From positions 3,431,501-3,495,500 of the forward strand of contig BQWY01000001.1 of assembly GCA_036984305.1 (NCBI GenBank): a DNA stretch of 64,000 nt, in the 5' to 3' direction. The notes under the pieces are model-generated. The model ran no database searches. It was not told where the DNA came from and saw only the letters and a list, made by a program, of their open reading frames with translations. Positions within the stretch are counted from its first letter, which is position 1. Every line of letters begins with the position of its first letter. A program made the position numbers and the translations under genes. This document shows, in pieces, positions 25,536 through 34,972 of this stretch. Origin of the DNA: Nitrospira sp. (lineage in GTDB: Bacteria; Nitrospirota; Nitrospiria; Nitrospirales; Nitrospiraceae).

Positions 25536-26723
25536 ATGCCGATAGACGAAATCACCCAGAAAGTCAGCGACCGCTATGCTCGGGCGGCCTCCACCGGAGA
25601 GCAGCTATGCTGCCCCACGGGATATAATTTCGACGAACTCCGCTCGTTTATTCCCGATGAAGTGTTGAAGATTTCCTACGGGTGCGGGACGCCGGCGGGC
25701 CTGGACACCGTCCACAACGGCGAAACCGTCTTGGATATCGGCTCCGGCGGCGGCATCGACTGCTTTGAAGCTTCTCGCCGTGTGGGCCAAGCGGGGCACG
25801 TTATTGGAATCGACATGACCGACACCATGCTCGAAATCGCGCGGAGGAACGCGCCGATCGTCGCCAAGAACTTGGGCTTTGCCGCCAGCAACGTGGAGTT
25901 CCGCAAGGGTATGGCCGACGCGATGCCCGTGGACGATGCCACGATCGATCTGATCATTTCCAACTGCGTGATTAATTTGGCGCCCGACAAACGGCGCGTC
26001 TTCCGCGAGATGTCTCGCGTGATCAGACCAGGTGGCCGGTTTACGATCTCGGATATCGTCTCTGACCACATCGTTCCCCAGTATCTGGTACACGATACAG
26101 AAAAGTGGGGAAACTGCCTATCCGGCGCGTTGCCCGTTTCCGAGTATGTGGGTGGGTTGATCGAATCGGGATTCGTGGGCGTCCACCAGTTGAAATACTA
26201 CGTTTGGCAAGTCATCGACGGCATCCACTTCCTTTCTCTCACGTTGACCGGATACAAACAACCCGTTTCGCAGAATATCGAGGCCGCGCGGTTTGCGACG
26301 TTGCGCGGGCCGTTCAGCCGCATCATCGACGAAGCCGGCATCGAGTATCACCGCGGGATCCCCCTCCCCATCGGTCCCATACAGGCGGCCTGTCTCCGCA
26401 CACCGGCATTGGCTCCACACTTCTTGCTGACCTCCGAACCGCGCTTGATTGACGCATGCGATCCCGAACACGTCGCCGTGCTGCCCGAAGATAAGCCCTG
26501 CGTCTGGCAGGGCCACTATGCCATTCTCATCGGCCCGTTCCGAGAAGCGGCAGACGATGATCACCACGTGTATCGGCGAGGAGAGCCTCTGGAAATCTGC
26601 TCGAAAACACGGCTTGTTCTTGAGTCACCAGGCTATGCAGGGCATTTTTCGATTTACAGCCGTGCGTCCGGCGACGTGTCCGGCTCGACCGTTGCCTGCA
26701 GCCCATCGGGAGGGTGTTGCTGA
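25536..26723 (+). CDS. arsM: Arsenite S-adenosylmethionine methyltransferase, arsenosugar type
   Basis: 395 residues from ATG 25536 (GTGAGG upstream; the ORF opens at 25479). The SAM core (VLDIGSGGGIDCFEASR) has the arsenic-binding cysteines expected of ArsM: Cys50 in SYGCGTP, Cys144 in SNCVINLAPDKRR and Cys194 in WGNCLSGALP, plus a Cys pair at 25-26. A 150-residue C-terminal extension contains YRRGEPLEICSKT and ends in a Cys-rich tail (CSPSGGCC). Such extended ArsM proteins accompany ArsS, the gene 98 bp downstream. Role: stepwise methylation of arsenite to dimethylarsenite in the cytoplasm. Confidence 0.82.
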   Translation: MPIDEITQKVSDRYARAASTGEQLCCPTGYNFDELRSFIPDEVLKISYGCGTPAGLDTVHNGETVLDIGSGGGIDCFEASRRVGQAGHVIGIDMTDTMLEIARRNAPIVAKNLGFAASNVEFRKGMADAMPVDDATIDLIISNCVINLAPDKRRVFREMSRVIRPGGRFTISDIVSDHIVPQYLVHDTEKWGNCLSGALPVSEYVGGLIESGFVGVHQLKYYVWQVIDGIHFLSLTLTGYKQPVSQNIEAARFATLRGPFSRIIDEAGIEYHRGIPLPIGPIQAACLRTPALAPHFLLTSEPRLIDACDPEHVAVLPEDKPCVWQGHYAILIGPFREAADDDHHVYRRGEPLEICSKTRLVLESPGYAGHFSIYSRASGDVSGSTVACSPSGGCC

Positions 26724-26821
26724 TCGCTATCTAGACTCCCACTGCGCGGCACGTTCAATGAACCATTCCTGCACAGAAGGGCGATGCATTATGTTGAGCC
26801 GCTCGCCCCAGTGAACCCACG

Positions 26822-27862
26822 ATGGCCTTGACCCTACTCGGACGACATAGTCCGCTTGCGTCACCGGGAACACAGCTGAAGCTGCTGAGCGAGGTCGACT
26901 CCTGCCCTCCGTTCGAGTCGCAATTGGCTCGCACCGGTCTCTTCCCACTCTGTGCCACGGGGATCACAGTCTTTCAGATTAACGTGGGGAGACTCTGCAA
27001 CCAAACCTGCCGGCATTGCCACGTCGATGCGGGGCCGGACCGAACCGAGTCCATGACTCGCGAAACGGCAGAGGCCTGCATCGAGGCCCTGGCTCGGACC
27101 GATATTCCCACCGTGGATATTACCGGCGGGGCCCCGGAGTTGAACCCTCAATTCCGCTGGCTCGTGCAACAGGCTCGCAGGCTCGGGCGGCACGTGATGG
27201 AGCGATGCAATCTGTCAGTGTTGCTGTTGCCATCGCAAGCCGATCTCGGCGGATTCCTTGCCACCCACCGGGTGGAAGTCGTGGCGTCGCTTCCCTCGTA
27301 CCGGGCCGGTCAAACCGACGCGCAGCGCGGAGAAGGCGTGTTTCAAAAGTCCATCGATGCGCTCAGACTGCTGAATCGCCTTGGGTATGGGAAGCCGGAC
27401 ACGGGGCTTCCGCTCAATCTGGTGTTCAATCCGGTGGGCGCGTTTCTTCCCCCCAAGCAAGAAGCCATCGAGGCCCAGTTTCGGAAAGAATTACGACACA
27501 AGCACGGTGTGGAGTTTACCCATCTGTACACCATTACCAATATGCCGATCAGCCGGTATCTCGAGTTCCTGGTGGACAGCGGCAACTATGAGGGTTACAT
27601 GGAGCGTCTGGCGAATGCCTTTAACCCGGCGGCCGCCGCGGGCGTCATGTGCCGATATACCCTGTCGGTTGGATGGGATGGCATGCTCTACGATTGCGAC
27701 TTTAATCAAATGCTCGATCTGCCGATCGGGTATGACGCGCCGGCCCACATTCGTGACTTCGATCCCGCCCGCCTGCATCATCGTCGTATCGTCACGCGTA
27801 ACCACTGTTATGGCTGCACGGCGGGATCTGGGTCATCGTGTGGGGGAGCGGTCACCGAATAG
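26822..27862 (+). CDS. arsS: Arsenosugar-biosynthesis radical SAM protein ArsS
   Basis: 346 residues. The radical-SAM cluster motif CNQTCRHCHVDAGP (Cys59, Cys63, Cys66) is followed by VDITGGAPELNPQFRWLV. The C-terminal DUF3641 domain ends with the Cys-rich CYGCTAGSGSSCGG. In known ArsS the enzyme adds the 5'-deoxyadenosyl group of SAM to dimethylarsenite, giving dimethylarsinoyl-adenosine, the arsenosugar precursor. Some family members carry selenocysteine; here all positions are Cys and no in-frame TGA interrupts. Translation starts at ATG 26822 without a clear Shine-Dalgarno. Confidence 0.85.
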   Translation: MALTLLGRHSPLASPGTQLKLLSEVDSCPPFESQLARTGLFPLCATGITVFQINVGRLCNQTCRHCHVDAGPDRTESMTRETAEACIEALARTDIPTVDITGGAPELNPQFRWLVQQARRLGRHVMERCNLSVLLLPSQADLGGFLATHRVEVVASLPSYRAGQTDAQRGEGVFQKSIDALRLLNRLGYGKPDTGLPLNLVFNPVGAFLPPKQEAIEAQFRKELRHKHGVEFTHLYTITNMPISRYLEFLVDSGNYEGYMERLANAFNPAAAAGVMCRYTLSVGWDGMLYDCDFNQMLDLPIGYDAPAHIRDFDPARLHHRRIVTRNHCYGCTAGSGSSCGGAVTE

Positions 27863-27955
27863 TGGCCTGGCCAGTCGACATCAGCGCGACTGGCATCCTC
27901 GCTATGATCTGCTTCGGCTGGCGCCCACATCGTCTCACGTGACCGTTCCACTGCG

Positions 27956-29077
27956 ATGGACTTTCTCGTCTTCTTCCTCGTGATCCTCCTCGCCTTTGCC
28001 AACGGAGCCAACGATGTCTCGAAATCGATCGCCACGCTTGTCGGAAGTGGCGTCACCAACTATCGAACCGCGCTCGCCTGGGGAACGGTCTGGACGGTAC
28101 TCGGCGCCGGAGCGTCCGCGCTCGTCGCCGGAGCCTTGGTGCGGACATTCAGTCAGGATTTGATCCACGCCGGCGAAGAGCTTCCATACGCCATGGCCCC
28201 AGCCGTGCTGCTGGCCGCGGTTGCCTGGGTGCTGTTTGCATCGCGGACGGGGCTCCCCGTCTCCACGACCCATGCGCTGACCGGCGGTCTCGTGGGTGTC
28301 GGATGGATGGCGTACGGCGCAGGAGGCCTCATGTGGCACACGCTTGCAGCAAAGGTTGCGCTCCCACTGCTATTGAGCCCCTTGTGCGCATTCATGACCA
28401 CCATAGTGCTGCATCCGTGCATTCGCATGCTTACGACGCAGTGGGACGGCGCCTGCCTTTGTGTCATGCCGGCTTCGCGCGCCCTCGTCGCCGTCGACGC
28501 GACGGGAGCGACTCGCACCCTGTTTCAAGCAAGTGGCGTGGGATACCCCGTGGTGAACGTCCCCACTCATTGTGATCGCGCCGGGCTGCGCGGCGTCGTG
28601 ATCGGCCTCGATTCGTTGCATTGGATCTCGAGTGGACTGGCATCATTCGCGCGAGGGACGAACGACGCCCCAAAGATTCTGGCCATGCTGGTCCTCGGCG
28701 GCATCACGATCTGGTGGCCCGGAGGTCAGACAGTCGCGTACATCGCCGTCGCCGTCGCGATGGGTCTTGGCAGCTATGCCGGCGGTCGTCGCGTCACCGA
28801 AATGCTGGCCGAACGCGTCACTCGACTCAGCCATGCCGAAGGCTTGTCGGCGAACCTGACGACCTCTTCCTTGGTGCTTCTGTCCGGCATGTTGGGGTGG
28901 CCGGTGTCGACCACCCACGTCAGTAGTTCTTCCATTATCGGGATCGGACTCGTCAAGGGCACCGCCTCGGTCCGGTGGGGGTCTGTCCGCGACATGGCGC
29001 TGGCCTGGATCGCCACCCTACCGTTCACAGCAGTGCTGAGCGCAGTGGCGTATCGAGGGCTGAGTCTGTTGCGGTAA
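27956..29077 (+). CDS. PiT-family inorganic phosphate (possibly arsenate) permease
   Basis: 373 residues, about ten membrane segments, with the duplicated PiT signatures: FANGANDVSKSIATLVG near the N-terminus and FARGTNDAPKILAMLVLGG in the second half. TGLPVSTTHALTGGLVG and GWPVSTTHVSSSSIIGIG are the matching internal repeats. PiT proteins import phosphate, usually as a metal-phosphate complex with H+ or Na+, and admit arsenate. Its place 93 bp after arsS suggests a link to arsenic detoxification (arsenate entry or phosphate supply), but this is inference; it could be an ordinary phosphate importer. Confidence 0.82.
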   Translation: MDFLVFFLVILLAFANGANDVSKSIATLVGSGVTNYRTALAWGTVWTVLGAGASALVAGALVRTFSQDLIHAGEELPYAMAPAVLLAAVAWVLFASRTGLPVSTTHALTGGLVGVGWMAYGAGGLMWHTLAAKVALPLLLSPLCAFMTTIVLHPCIRMLTTQWDGACLCVMPASRALVAVDATGATRTLFQASGVGYPVVNVPTHCDRAGLRGVVIGLDSLHWISSGLASFARGTNDAPKILAMLVLGGITIWWPGGQTVAYIAVAVAMGLGSYAGGRRVTEMLAERVTRLSHAEGLSANLTTSSLVLLSGMLGWPVSTTHVSSSSIIGIGLVKGTASVRWGSVRDMALAWIATLPFTAVLSAVAYRGLSLLR

Positions 29078-29243
29078 GCTGCATGCGCTCCAACGGCGAT
29101 GGAGGCATGGTGTCCTGGATCGCCCCTCGGTGTTCTTCTGTACCCTGGGGAAATCCGCAGCCGCCTTGTGCTGCCGTCGTGAACCTGCTAGGCTGGCGCC
29201 TGCTACCGACGTCACGCTCGCTTTTGATTACCCATCATCCAAC

Positions 29244-30290
29244 ATGGCCTGGAACCCGAAAGACCCTTGGGGGAACAAGGACGACAACGTCGACGAGGCG
29301 CTGCGCCGTGCCACCGCTCAGTTGCAGGAACTAATACCTAAGCGAGGCTTCAGCACGTTCGCCCTGCTCGCGCTCGCCGTCGTGTTGATTTTGCAAAGCG
29401 CCTTCATCGTCGCGCCTGATGAAGAGGGCGTGGTTCGCCGGTTCGGAAGCGTCGTGCGAACAGTCGGTCCGGGTCCTCATCTCAAGCTTCCCTTCATCGA
29501 AAACGTGCTGCGTCCGAAAGTCGCGAAGCTGCATCGGCTGGAGGTTGGATTTCGAAAGGATATTCGGGGGCAATCCGTCATGGTACCGAGGGAAGCCCTG
29601 ATGCTCACGGGCGACGAGAACATCCTCGCAATCGAGTTTATCGTGCAGTACAAGATCAACGATTCCAGCAAATACCTCTTTCAAGTTGACGACGTGGACG
29701 ATACCGTTGCGGAAGCGGCTGAGGCGGCCATGCGCGAGGTCATCGGGAAAACTAAAATCGACGATGCGCTCACCACCGGGAAAGCCCTGATCCAACAGAA
29801 TACACAGGATCTGCTGCAAGGCATCCTGGATCGGTACAATGCCGGGGTTCACATCGCGGCAATTCAGTTGCAGGACGTCGACCCACCGGAAGCCGTAGTG
29901 GGAGCCTTCAAAGATGTTGCGAGCGCAAAAGAAGATCGAGAGCGCCTGATCAATCAAGCCCAAGGCTATCGCAACGATATTATTCCGCGAGCGAAAGGCC
30001 AAGCGGCCGAGATTATCAACCAGGCCAAGGGACAAGCGCAGGCGCGCATTGCCCGTGCTGAAGGTGAAGCGTCCCGATTCCTGAAGACGCTCAAAGAGTA
30101 CGACCTTGCCAAAGACGTCATCTCCAAGCGCATCTACATTGAAACGATGGAAGAAGTGCTCGGCAGCACCGACAAAATCATCCTCGACAGCAAGGTCGGA
30201 GACCGGGTATTGCCCTATTTGCCCATGGATAAGTTCTCTCGCCCCCGCGGCGCAGGCGCCAGCACACCGAGTGAGGGCTCGACCCAATGA
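29244..30290 (+). CDS. hflK: HflK, band-7 subunit of the FtsH-regulating complex
   Basis: About 348 residues from ATG 29244 (MAWNPKDPWGNKDDN, the usual Gly/Asp/Asn-rich HflK start); the ORF opens further upstream. One membrane segment (FALLALAVVLILQSAFIVA) then an SPFH/band-7 domain (EEGVVRRFGSVVRTVGPGPHLKLPF, AIEFIVQYKIND) and a long helical region (RAKGQAAEIINQAKGQAQARIARAEGEA). HflK and HflC form a membrane-anchored, periplasm-facing assembly around the FtsH protease. The TGA overlaps the hflC ATG. Confidence 0.92.
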   Translation: MAWNPKDPWGNKDDNVDEALRRATAQLQELIPKRGFSTFALLALAVVLILQSAFIVAPDEEGVVRRFGSVVRTVGPGPHLKLPFIENVLRPKVAKLHRLEVGFRKDIRGQSVMVPREALMLTGDENILAIEFIVQYKINDSSKYLFQVDDVDDTVAEAAEAAMREVIGKTKIDDALTTGKALIQQNTQDLLQGILDRYNAGVHIAAIQLQDVDPPEAVVGAFKDVASAKEDRERLINQAQGYRNDIIPRAKGQAAEIINQAKGQAQARIARAEGEASRFLKTLKEYDLAKDVISKRIYIETMEEVLGSTDKIILDSKVGDRVLPYLPMDKFSRPRGAGASTPSEGSTQ

Positions 30291-31147
30291 CCTTCAAGGG
30301 TGCCGTCACAGCGATACTGATCGTCGTGGTGCTGCTGTTTCTATTCGGCGCTTCGCCGCTCTACGTAGTCGACATCACACAAAGTGCAATCGTCGTCGAG
30401 TTGGGAAAACCGGTCCGCACGATCGTAGAACCAGGCCTGTACTTCAAGACACCCTTTATTCAGGAAGTGACCTACTTCGATAAGCGGCTGCTCGACTACG
30501 ATTCGGCGCCCCAGGATGTCATTACGCAAGACAAGAAAACGCTCGTCATCGACAATTTCGCAAAATGGCGGATTACCGATCCGTTGAAAGTCTATCAAGC
30601 CTTTCAATCCCAGGATGGCGCGCTTCGGCGGCTCGACGATATTATTTACTCCGAGCTTCGTGTGGAGCTTGGCCGGCACGTCCTCTCTGAAATCGTCTCT
30701 CAAACCCGCACCGAAATCATGCACCTCGTGACCGAACGCGCCAATGAGAAAGCGTCATCCTACGGAATCAACATACAGGACGTTCGGATCAAGCGCGCGG
30801 ATCTCCCGGAACAAAACGAAAAGAACGTGTTCGGGCGCATGCAGGCCGAGCGGGAGCGGCAAGCCAAGCAGTACCGCGCCGAAGGAGCGGAAGAAGCGCA
30901 AAAGATCAAGTCAGAGGCCGAGCGGGACCGTGAAATTCTCCTGGCAGATGCCTACAAGACGGCTGAGCAGCTGCGCGGGGAGGGAGACGCCGCGGCATTC
31001 AAAATCTATGCGAAAGCATATACGCAAAATCCAAAGTTTTTCGAGCTAGCCCGCACGATGGAAGCCTACCGGAAAAGCCTTACAAAGGATACCACGCTGG
31101 TACTGACACCGGATTCGGAGTTTCTTCGTTACCTCAAGCAACGCTAA
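30287..31147 (+). CDS. hflC: HflC, band-7 partner of HflK
   Basis: 286 residues, starting in an ATGA overlap with hflK. A membrane segment (AVTAILIVVVLLFLFGASPL) precedes the SPFH domain (VELGKPVRTIVEPGLYFKTPF, VIDNFAKWRITDPLKVYQAF) and a charged coiled coil (RMQAERERQAKQYRAEGAEE). Ends RTMEAYRKSLTKDTTLVLTPDSEFLRYL, the canonical HflC tail. Acts with HflK to control FtsH proteolysis of membrane proteins. Confidence 0.93.
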   Translation: MTFKGAVTAILIVVVLLFLFGASPLYVVDITQSAIVVELGKPVRTIVEPGLYFKTPFIQEVTYFDKRLLDYDSAPQDVITQDKKTLVIDNFAKWRITDPLKVYQAFQSQDGALRRLDDIIYSELRVELGRHVLSEIVSQTRTEIMHLVTERANEKASSYGINIQDVRIKRADLPEQNEKNVFGRMQAERERQAKQYRAEGAEEAQKIKSEAERDREILLADAYKTAEQLRGEGDAAAFKIYAKAYTQNPKFFELARTMEAYRKSLTKDTTLVLTPDSEFLRYLKQR

Positions 31148-31205
31148 GCATCGCCCTGGGCCGGTGACACGAAGGAGCCTCCAACGCCGTCGTGCGCGCC
31201 GCGGA

Positions 31206-32873
31206 TTAAAAGAGCCCGTGGATCTCCCCCGTCTGAGGATCGACCCCAATCCGTTCGCCTGCCGGCCGCTTGGGTAAGCCAGGCATCAACTGCATGCCTG
31301 AACATACCGCAGTGAGAAAGCCTGCTCCGGCCAGGATACGCAATTCCTTGATCGGCACGGTAAAACCACGTGGACGCCCTAAGAGAGACGCATCGTGAGA
31401 CAATGACAAGGGCGTCTTCGCCATACAAATCGGCAGCGAGCCGAATCCCAACGCTGTCGCCGTTTCAATCTGGCGTTCCGCCTCCGCTTCGTACCGCACC
31501 GCCTCGGCCCCGTAAATCCGAGTCGCGATCAGTTCAATCTTCTGCTTGATCGAGTCGGTATCTCGATATAATGCGGTGAATGAAGACGGCTGCTCGCAGG
31601 CCTCCACCACCACTTTCGCCAGCGTCTCGGCCCCACGTCCTCCGTCCATAAAGTGTGTCGCCACAGCCGCCGCACAGGCCCCCCCGGCAAGCGCTTTGGT
31701 CCGGACCCACTCAAGTTCATCCGGCGGATCGTCGCGAAACGCGTTGATCGCCGCCACCACCGGTATCCCATGCGCCCGCACGTTAGCGAGGTGCTGCTGC
31801 ATGTTTTCCATACCTCGCTCCAGCGCTTCTGGATTCGGCCCTACGAGGCCGGCTGGTAACGGGTGTCCGCTCTTCACCGTCCCGCCGCCGCCGTGCAGTT
31901 TGAGAGCTCGAAGTGTGACCACAAGCACCGCCACCCTCGGTACCAGTCCAGATACACGACATTTAATGTTGAAGAACTTCTCCGCTCCGAGATCACTCCC
32001 AAAACCGGCTTCCGTCACGACGTAGTCCGCATAGCGCAGCGCCATGGCATCGGCCAGGATCGAACAGTTGCCGTGAGCAATATTGCCAAACGGGCCGGCA
32101 TGGACGAGAGCCGGCGTACCCTCGCTGGTCTGCACCAGATTGGGCATCAGCGCCTCTTGAAGGAGGGCGGCCATTGCTCCCGCGCACCGAAGATCGGCCG
32201 CGGATACCGGTTTTCGGTCGCCGCCCAAACCGATCATGATGCGCTCGAGACGGCGCTGAAGGTCATTCCCATCCTTTGCCAGCGCCAGAATGGCCATGAC
32301 CTCCGAGGCTTCCGTAATCACGAATTCTCCGGAGCGTCCGAGCGGGGCGCGATCCATCGCGATTTGAACGTGCCGGAGCGCGCGATCGCTGACCGCCATG
32401 GCTCGCGGCCAGGTAATCGAGTCGGCCACTATTCCCAGATCGTTTCCGTGAAAGATGTGATTGTCGACAAATGCGGCGAGCAGATTGTGGGCGGCCGCGA
32501 CAGCATGTGCATCTCCGGTCAGATGCAGATTGACATCAGACATGGGAAAGAGTTGCGCCCGCCCACCCCCAGCCCCACCCCCTTTGATCCCAAACACCGG
32601 CCCAATAGACGGCTGTCGTAGAGTCGGCACCGCACGATGTCCGAGCCGGCAGAGTCCCATGGCCAACCCGATCGACGTCGTCGTTTTTCCTTCGCCCAGG
32701 GGAGTCGGATTGATCGCCGTGACCAGCACATACCGGGCAGACGGTCGAGGACGCACATGTTCGAGAACATCCAAGCGGAGTTTGGCACGACCCAATCCAT
32801 ACGGGATCCAATCTTGTTGATCGAGCCCTAGAAAACCCGCCACCTCATGCATAGACTTGTGCTGATCGGACAT
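31206..32873 (-). CDS. fhs: Formate--tetrahydrofolate ligase
   Basis: 555 residues from ATG 32873, with a strong AAGGAGAGG ribosome site; the in-frame opening at 32909 is not needed. The ATP-binding loop is TPLGEGKTTTSIGL; GGGAGGGRAQLFPMSDVNLHLTGD and ITWPRAMAVSDRALRHVQIA are family hallmarks. It catalyses formate + THF + ATP to 10-formyl-THF. In autotrophic Nitrospira this feeds C1 units to purine and Met synthesis and permits formate use. Expressed as a single gene, convergent with hflC. Confidence 0.93.
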   Translation of the reverse strand: MSDQHKSMHEVAGFLGLDQQDWIPYGLGRAKLRLDVLEHVRPRPSARYVLVTAINPTPLGEGKTTTSIGLAMGLCRLGHRAVPTLRQPSIGPVFGIKGGGAGGGRAQLFPMSDVNLHLTGDAHAVAAAHNLLAAFVDNHIFHGNDLGIVADSITWPRAMAVSDRALRHVQIAMDRAPLGRSGEFVITEASEVMAILALAKDGNDLQRRLERIMIGLGGDRKPVSAADLRCAGAMAALLQEALMPNLVQTSEGTPALVHAGPFGNIAHGNCSILADAMALRYADYVVTEAGFGSDLGAEKFFNIKCRVSGLVPRVAVLVVTLRALKLHGGGGTVKSGHPLPAGLVGPNPEALERGMENMQQHLANVRAHGIPVVAAINAFRDDPPDELEWVRTKALAGGACAAAVATHFMDGGRGAETLAKVVVEACEQPSSFTALYRDTDSIKQKIELIATRIYGAEAVRYEAEAERQIETATALGFGSLPICMAKTPLSLSHDASLLGRPRGFTVPIKELRILAGAGFLTAVCSGMQLMPGLPKRPAGERIGVDPQTGEIHGLF

Positions 32874-33046
32874 TATCTTCCTCTCCTTGTCACGCTTGAC
32901 AGGCAACACCCGTGCGACCTCGCTTGCCGGAGCGCGAGACAGGGGAGCCTACTTGATATGAGCTGACAATGGAAGAAGAAGTGAATGGACCTTACCCCAT
33001 GGGCACGTGGGGGGCATACGGCAGAAGGATGCTGATCAGAGAGCGG

Positions 33047-34087
33047 TTATTCGAGGATGTACTTGTGCGGATCGATCGCCTGACCGCGGACCTTGACCAT
33101 GTAATGGAGGTGTGGACCCGTCGAGAGACCCGTGCTGCCTACCAAAGCGATCACGTCCCCCCGCTTGATACGCTGCCCCTCCTTGACCAATGCCTTGGCC
33201 AGGTGCCCATAGACGGTCTCTACGCTGTACCCATGGTCGACTCGAACCATGTTGCCCATCTTCGAGTCGTAACTCACCAGGGTCACACGGCCACTGGCGG
33301 GAGCTTGTACTGGCGCATTAGGAGCCGCGCCGATATCCAATCCATCGTGCCAAGCCGGCTTCTCAGTGAAGGGGGACACACGCGGCCCAAAACCTGAGGT
33401 CACCCACCCACGCACCGGCCAGATGGAAGGAGTTGAAGCCCATCGGCTCGATCTCTGCTCTGCGGCCTGAGAAAGTTCTTCGAGGGTCTTTTCCTGTACC
33501 TGAGCTTCTGCGGTCAACCACGCGATCTCCTGCTTAACACGGATTACCAACTGCTGATGGGCCGAATCGTCTCTGACAGCCGCGGGAAGAGCTGGCTCCG
33601 GGCCCCAGGCGGAGCTAGAAACGCTAGGATCATTGGAGGCCTGTCGCCCGTCTTCGCCTATCGTCACTTCGTCAGCGCCCGACTCCGATACCTCACCCTG
33701 AGGATCCGCGTCGCCACCCTGCCCATTTGATAGGTCGCCCGGCTTCACTTCTTCGATCCCCAACATCACCCGCAATCGCTGGTTGACCTCCTTCATGGCC
33801 ATGAGACGACGCTTCAAATCGTCCACGGCTGAAGAAAAGGCAGCCGTTTGCGTCCGCGCCGTCAGTGCTTCAGAGCGGAAGGCCGACAACTCAGATACTT
33901 CGCTCGTCCGGATCACATAGTGAGACACGATGACCAAGTCGACGACCAGAAAACACAAGCCGACGATCAGCGCCTTCTGAATGAACTTCCTGGGAAAATT
34001 AAATCGCAGTGGCTTGGCCGTGGATCCACGGAAGATCACGACTGTGTAATTGTCACCCTGGTCTTGAGTCGAATTCATGGTTGGCAT
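33047..34087 (-). CDS. M23 (LytM-type) peptidoglycan endopeptidase, membrane-anchored
   Basis: 346 residues. Short cytoplasmic N-terminus, a membrane segment at about 37-58 (IQKALIVGLCFLVVDLVIVSHYV), a coiled-coil region to about 110, an acidic/Ser-rich linker, a second coiled coil (RVKQEIAWLTAEAQVQEKTLEEL), and the M23 domain from about 225. Catalytic Zn ligands are present: HDGLDIG and GPHLHYMV. With an intact site it should cleave peptide crosslinks, unlike the degenerate EnvC/NlpD activators. The layout resembles MepM-type or sporulation-like endopeptidases. Confidence 0.87.
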   Translation of the reverse strand: MPTMNSTQDQGDNYTVVIFRGSTAKPLRFNFPRKFIQKALIVGLCFLVVDLVIVSHYVIRTSEVSELSAFRSEALTARTQTAAFSSAVDDLKRRLMAMKEVNQRLRVMLGIEEVKPGDLSNGQGGDADPQGEVSESGADEVTIGEDGRQASNDPSVSSSAWGPEPALPAAVRDDSAHQQLVIRVKQEIAWLTAEAQVQEKTLEELSQAAEQRSSRWASTPSIWPVRGWVTSGFGPRVSPFTEKPAWHDGLDIGAAPNAPVQAPASGRVTLVSYDSKMGNMVRVDHGYSVETVYGHLAKALVKEGQRIKRGDVIALVGSTGLSTGPHLHYMVKVRGQAIDPHKYILE

Positions 34088-34253
34088 CTATCTACCTACT
34101 CGATAACTGTGGGCCGAACAATCGACTCGGTTTTCGCGACCCGGTTTTCGGCATCACTTTTCGATTAATTTTTCGATTTATTTGCTGAGTCTATCCAAGC
34201 CGGATACCGTGGTCAATTGAAAACTATCGTGCTGAATACACCATAAAAAACAA

Positions 34254-34598
34254 TCACTTGCTTGTCTCGGACTGAATCCACGAAAGGTAATCGGAAGAAC
34301 CACGTTCAATCGGCACTGCGATGATCTCAGGAACATCGTAACTATGCATCTCCCGTACTTGCCGTTCCACTGCCAAATACCGTTCCGACGTCGTTTTCAT
34401 CATGAGCATAGACTCTTTACTCCGTTCGATCTTCCCCTGCCACCGGTATATGGATTCCACTACACCGACTACAGTGGCACAGGCGACGAGTCGCTGTCTC
34501 ACCAGTCGCGTGGCGATGGCATTCGCCTCTTTTCTCGAACTCGCTGTAACAAAAACAACGAGTTCGTGTCCACCCCTCCTCATGTTGCTTCGCTTCAT
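34254..34598 (-). CDS. cutA: CutA-type divalent-cation tolerance protein
   Basis: About 114 residues with the CutA1 landmarks VVFVTASSRKEANAIATRLV, LVACATVVGVVESIYRWQGKIE, MMMKTTSERY-like MLMMKTTSERY and HSYDVPEIIAVPI. Forms a trimeric ferredoxin-like barrel and is associated with copper and other divalent-metal tolerance, though its actual role is debated. Start is uncertain: ATG 34598 and ATG 34583 are both in frame, and neither has a good Shine-Dalgarno; the ORF extends to 34664. Confidence 0.85.
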   Translation of the reverse strand: MKRSNMRRGGHELVVFVTASSRKEANAIATRLVRQRLVACATVVGVVESIYRWQGKIERSKESMLMMKTTSERYLAVERQVREMHSYDVPEIIAVPIERGSSDYLSWIQSETSK

Positions 34599-34972
34599 AA
34601 TCTGAAAGGAGTCGTACAGCCCCTCATATGTCAGCAAGCTCCATGCCTGCCTCAGTAAAGGCAACTCATCATGAAACTATAATTTATCAATGACTTATGA
34701 GATTATTTTTGACAGCACTCGCGGCCAGTGTGCGCTGGCATGTTCGAACAGTGCAGATGTAACAAAAATTCTCCTCAATGGGCAAGAAATGACCGTTCCT
34801 GGTTCTTTCCCCGGCATGCCCATTCGCGCCATTTTCACACGAGTCGCTGCGACCGATGACCGAACACGGACCCTCCAATCACACGACCGTCCTGCGCCGA
34901 GTTGACAGCACCCGGACCATGCACTTACTCTAACGTCTTACATTGTGTGGTCGTGCTAGGGAGGGCCTCATC
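34599..34972. other. Divergent intergenic region cutA/rhodanese
   Basis: 374 bp, clearly AT-richer in 34650-34800 than the coding neighbours. It holds two copies of TTGACAGCAC (34709 and 34902); the second is part of the promoter listed next. A 71-codon frame at 34690-34905 has no family signature and is not called. Confidence 0.5.
34902..34931 (+). promoter_or_regulatory. Sigma-70-like promoter for the rhodanese gene
   Basis: Consensus TTGACA (34902-34907), 18-bp spacer, TACTCT (34926-34931). Transcription would start about 35 bases before the ATG at 34973. Confidence 0.55.

Noticed and set aside
26822-27862. Possible selenoprotein version of ArsS
   Set aside because: All expected Cys positions are Cys codons and no in-frame TGA or SECIS-like element was seen.
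34690-34905. 71-codon plus-strand frame before the rhodanese gene
   Set aside because: Spans the promoter region, has no ribosome site and no recognisable composition or motif.
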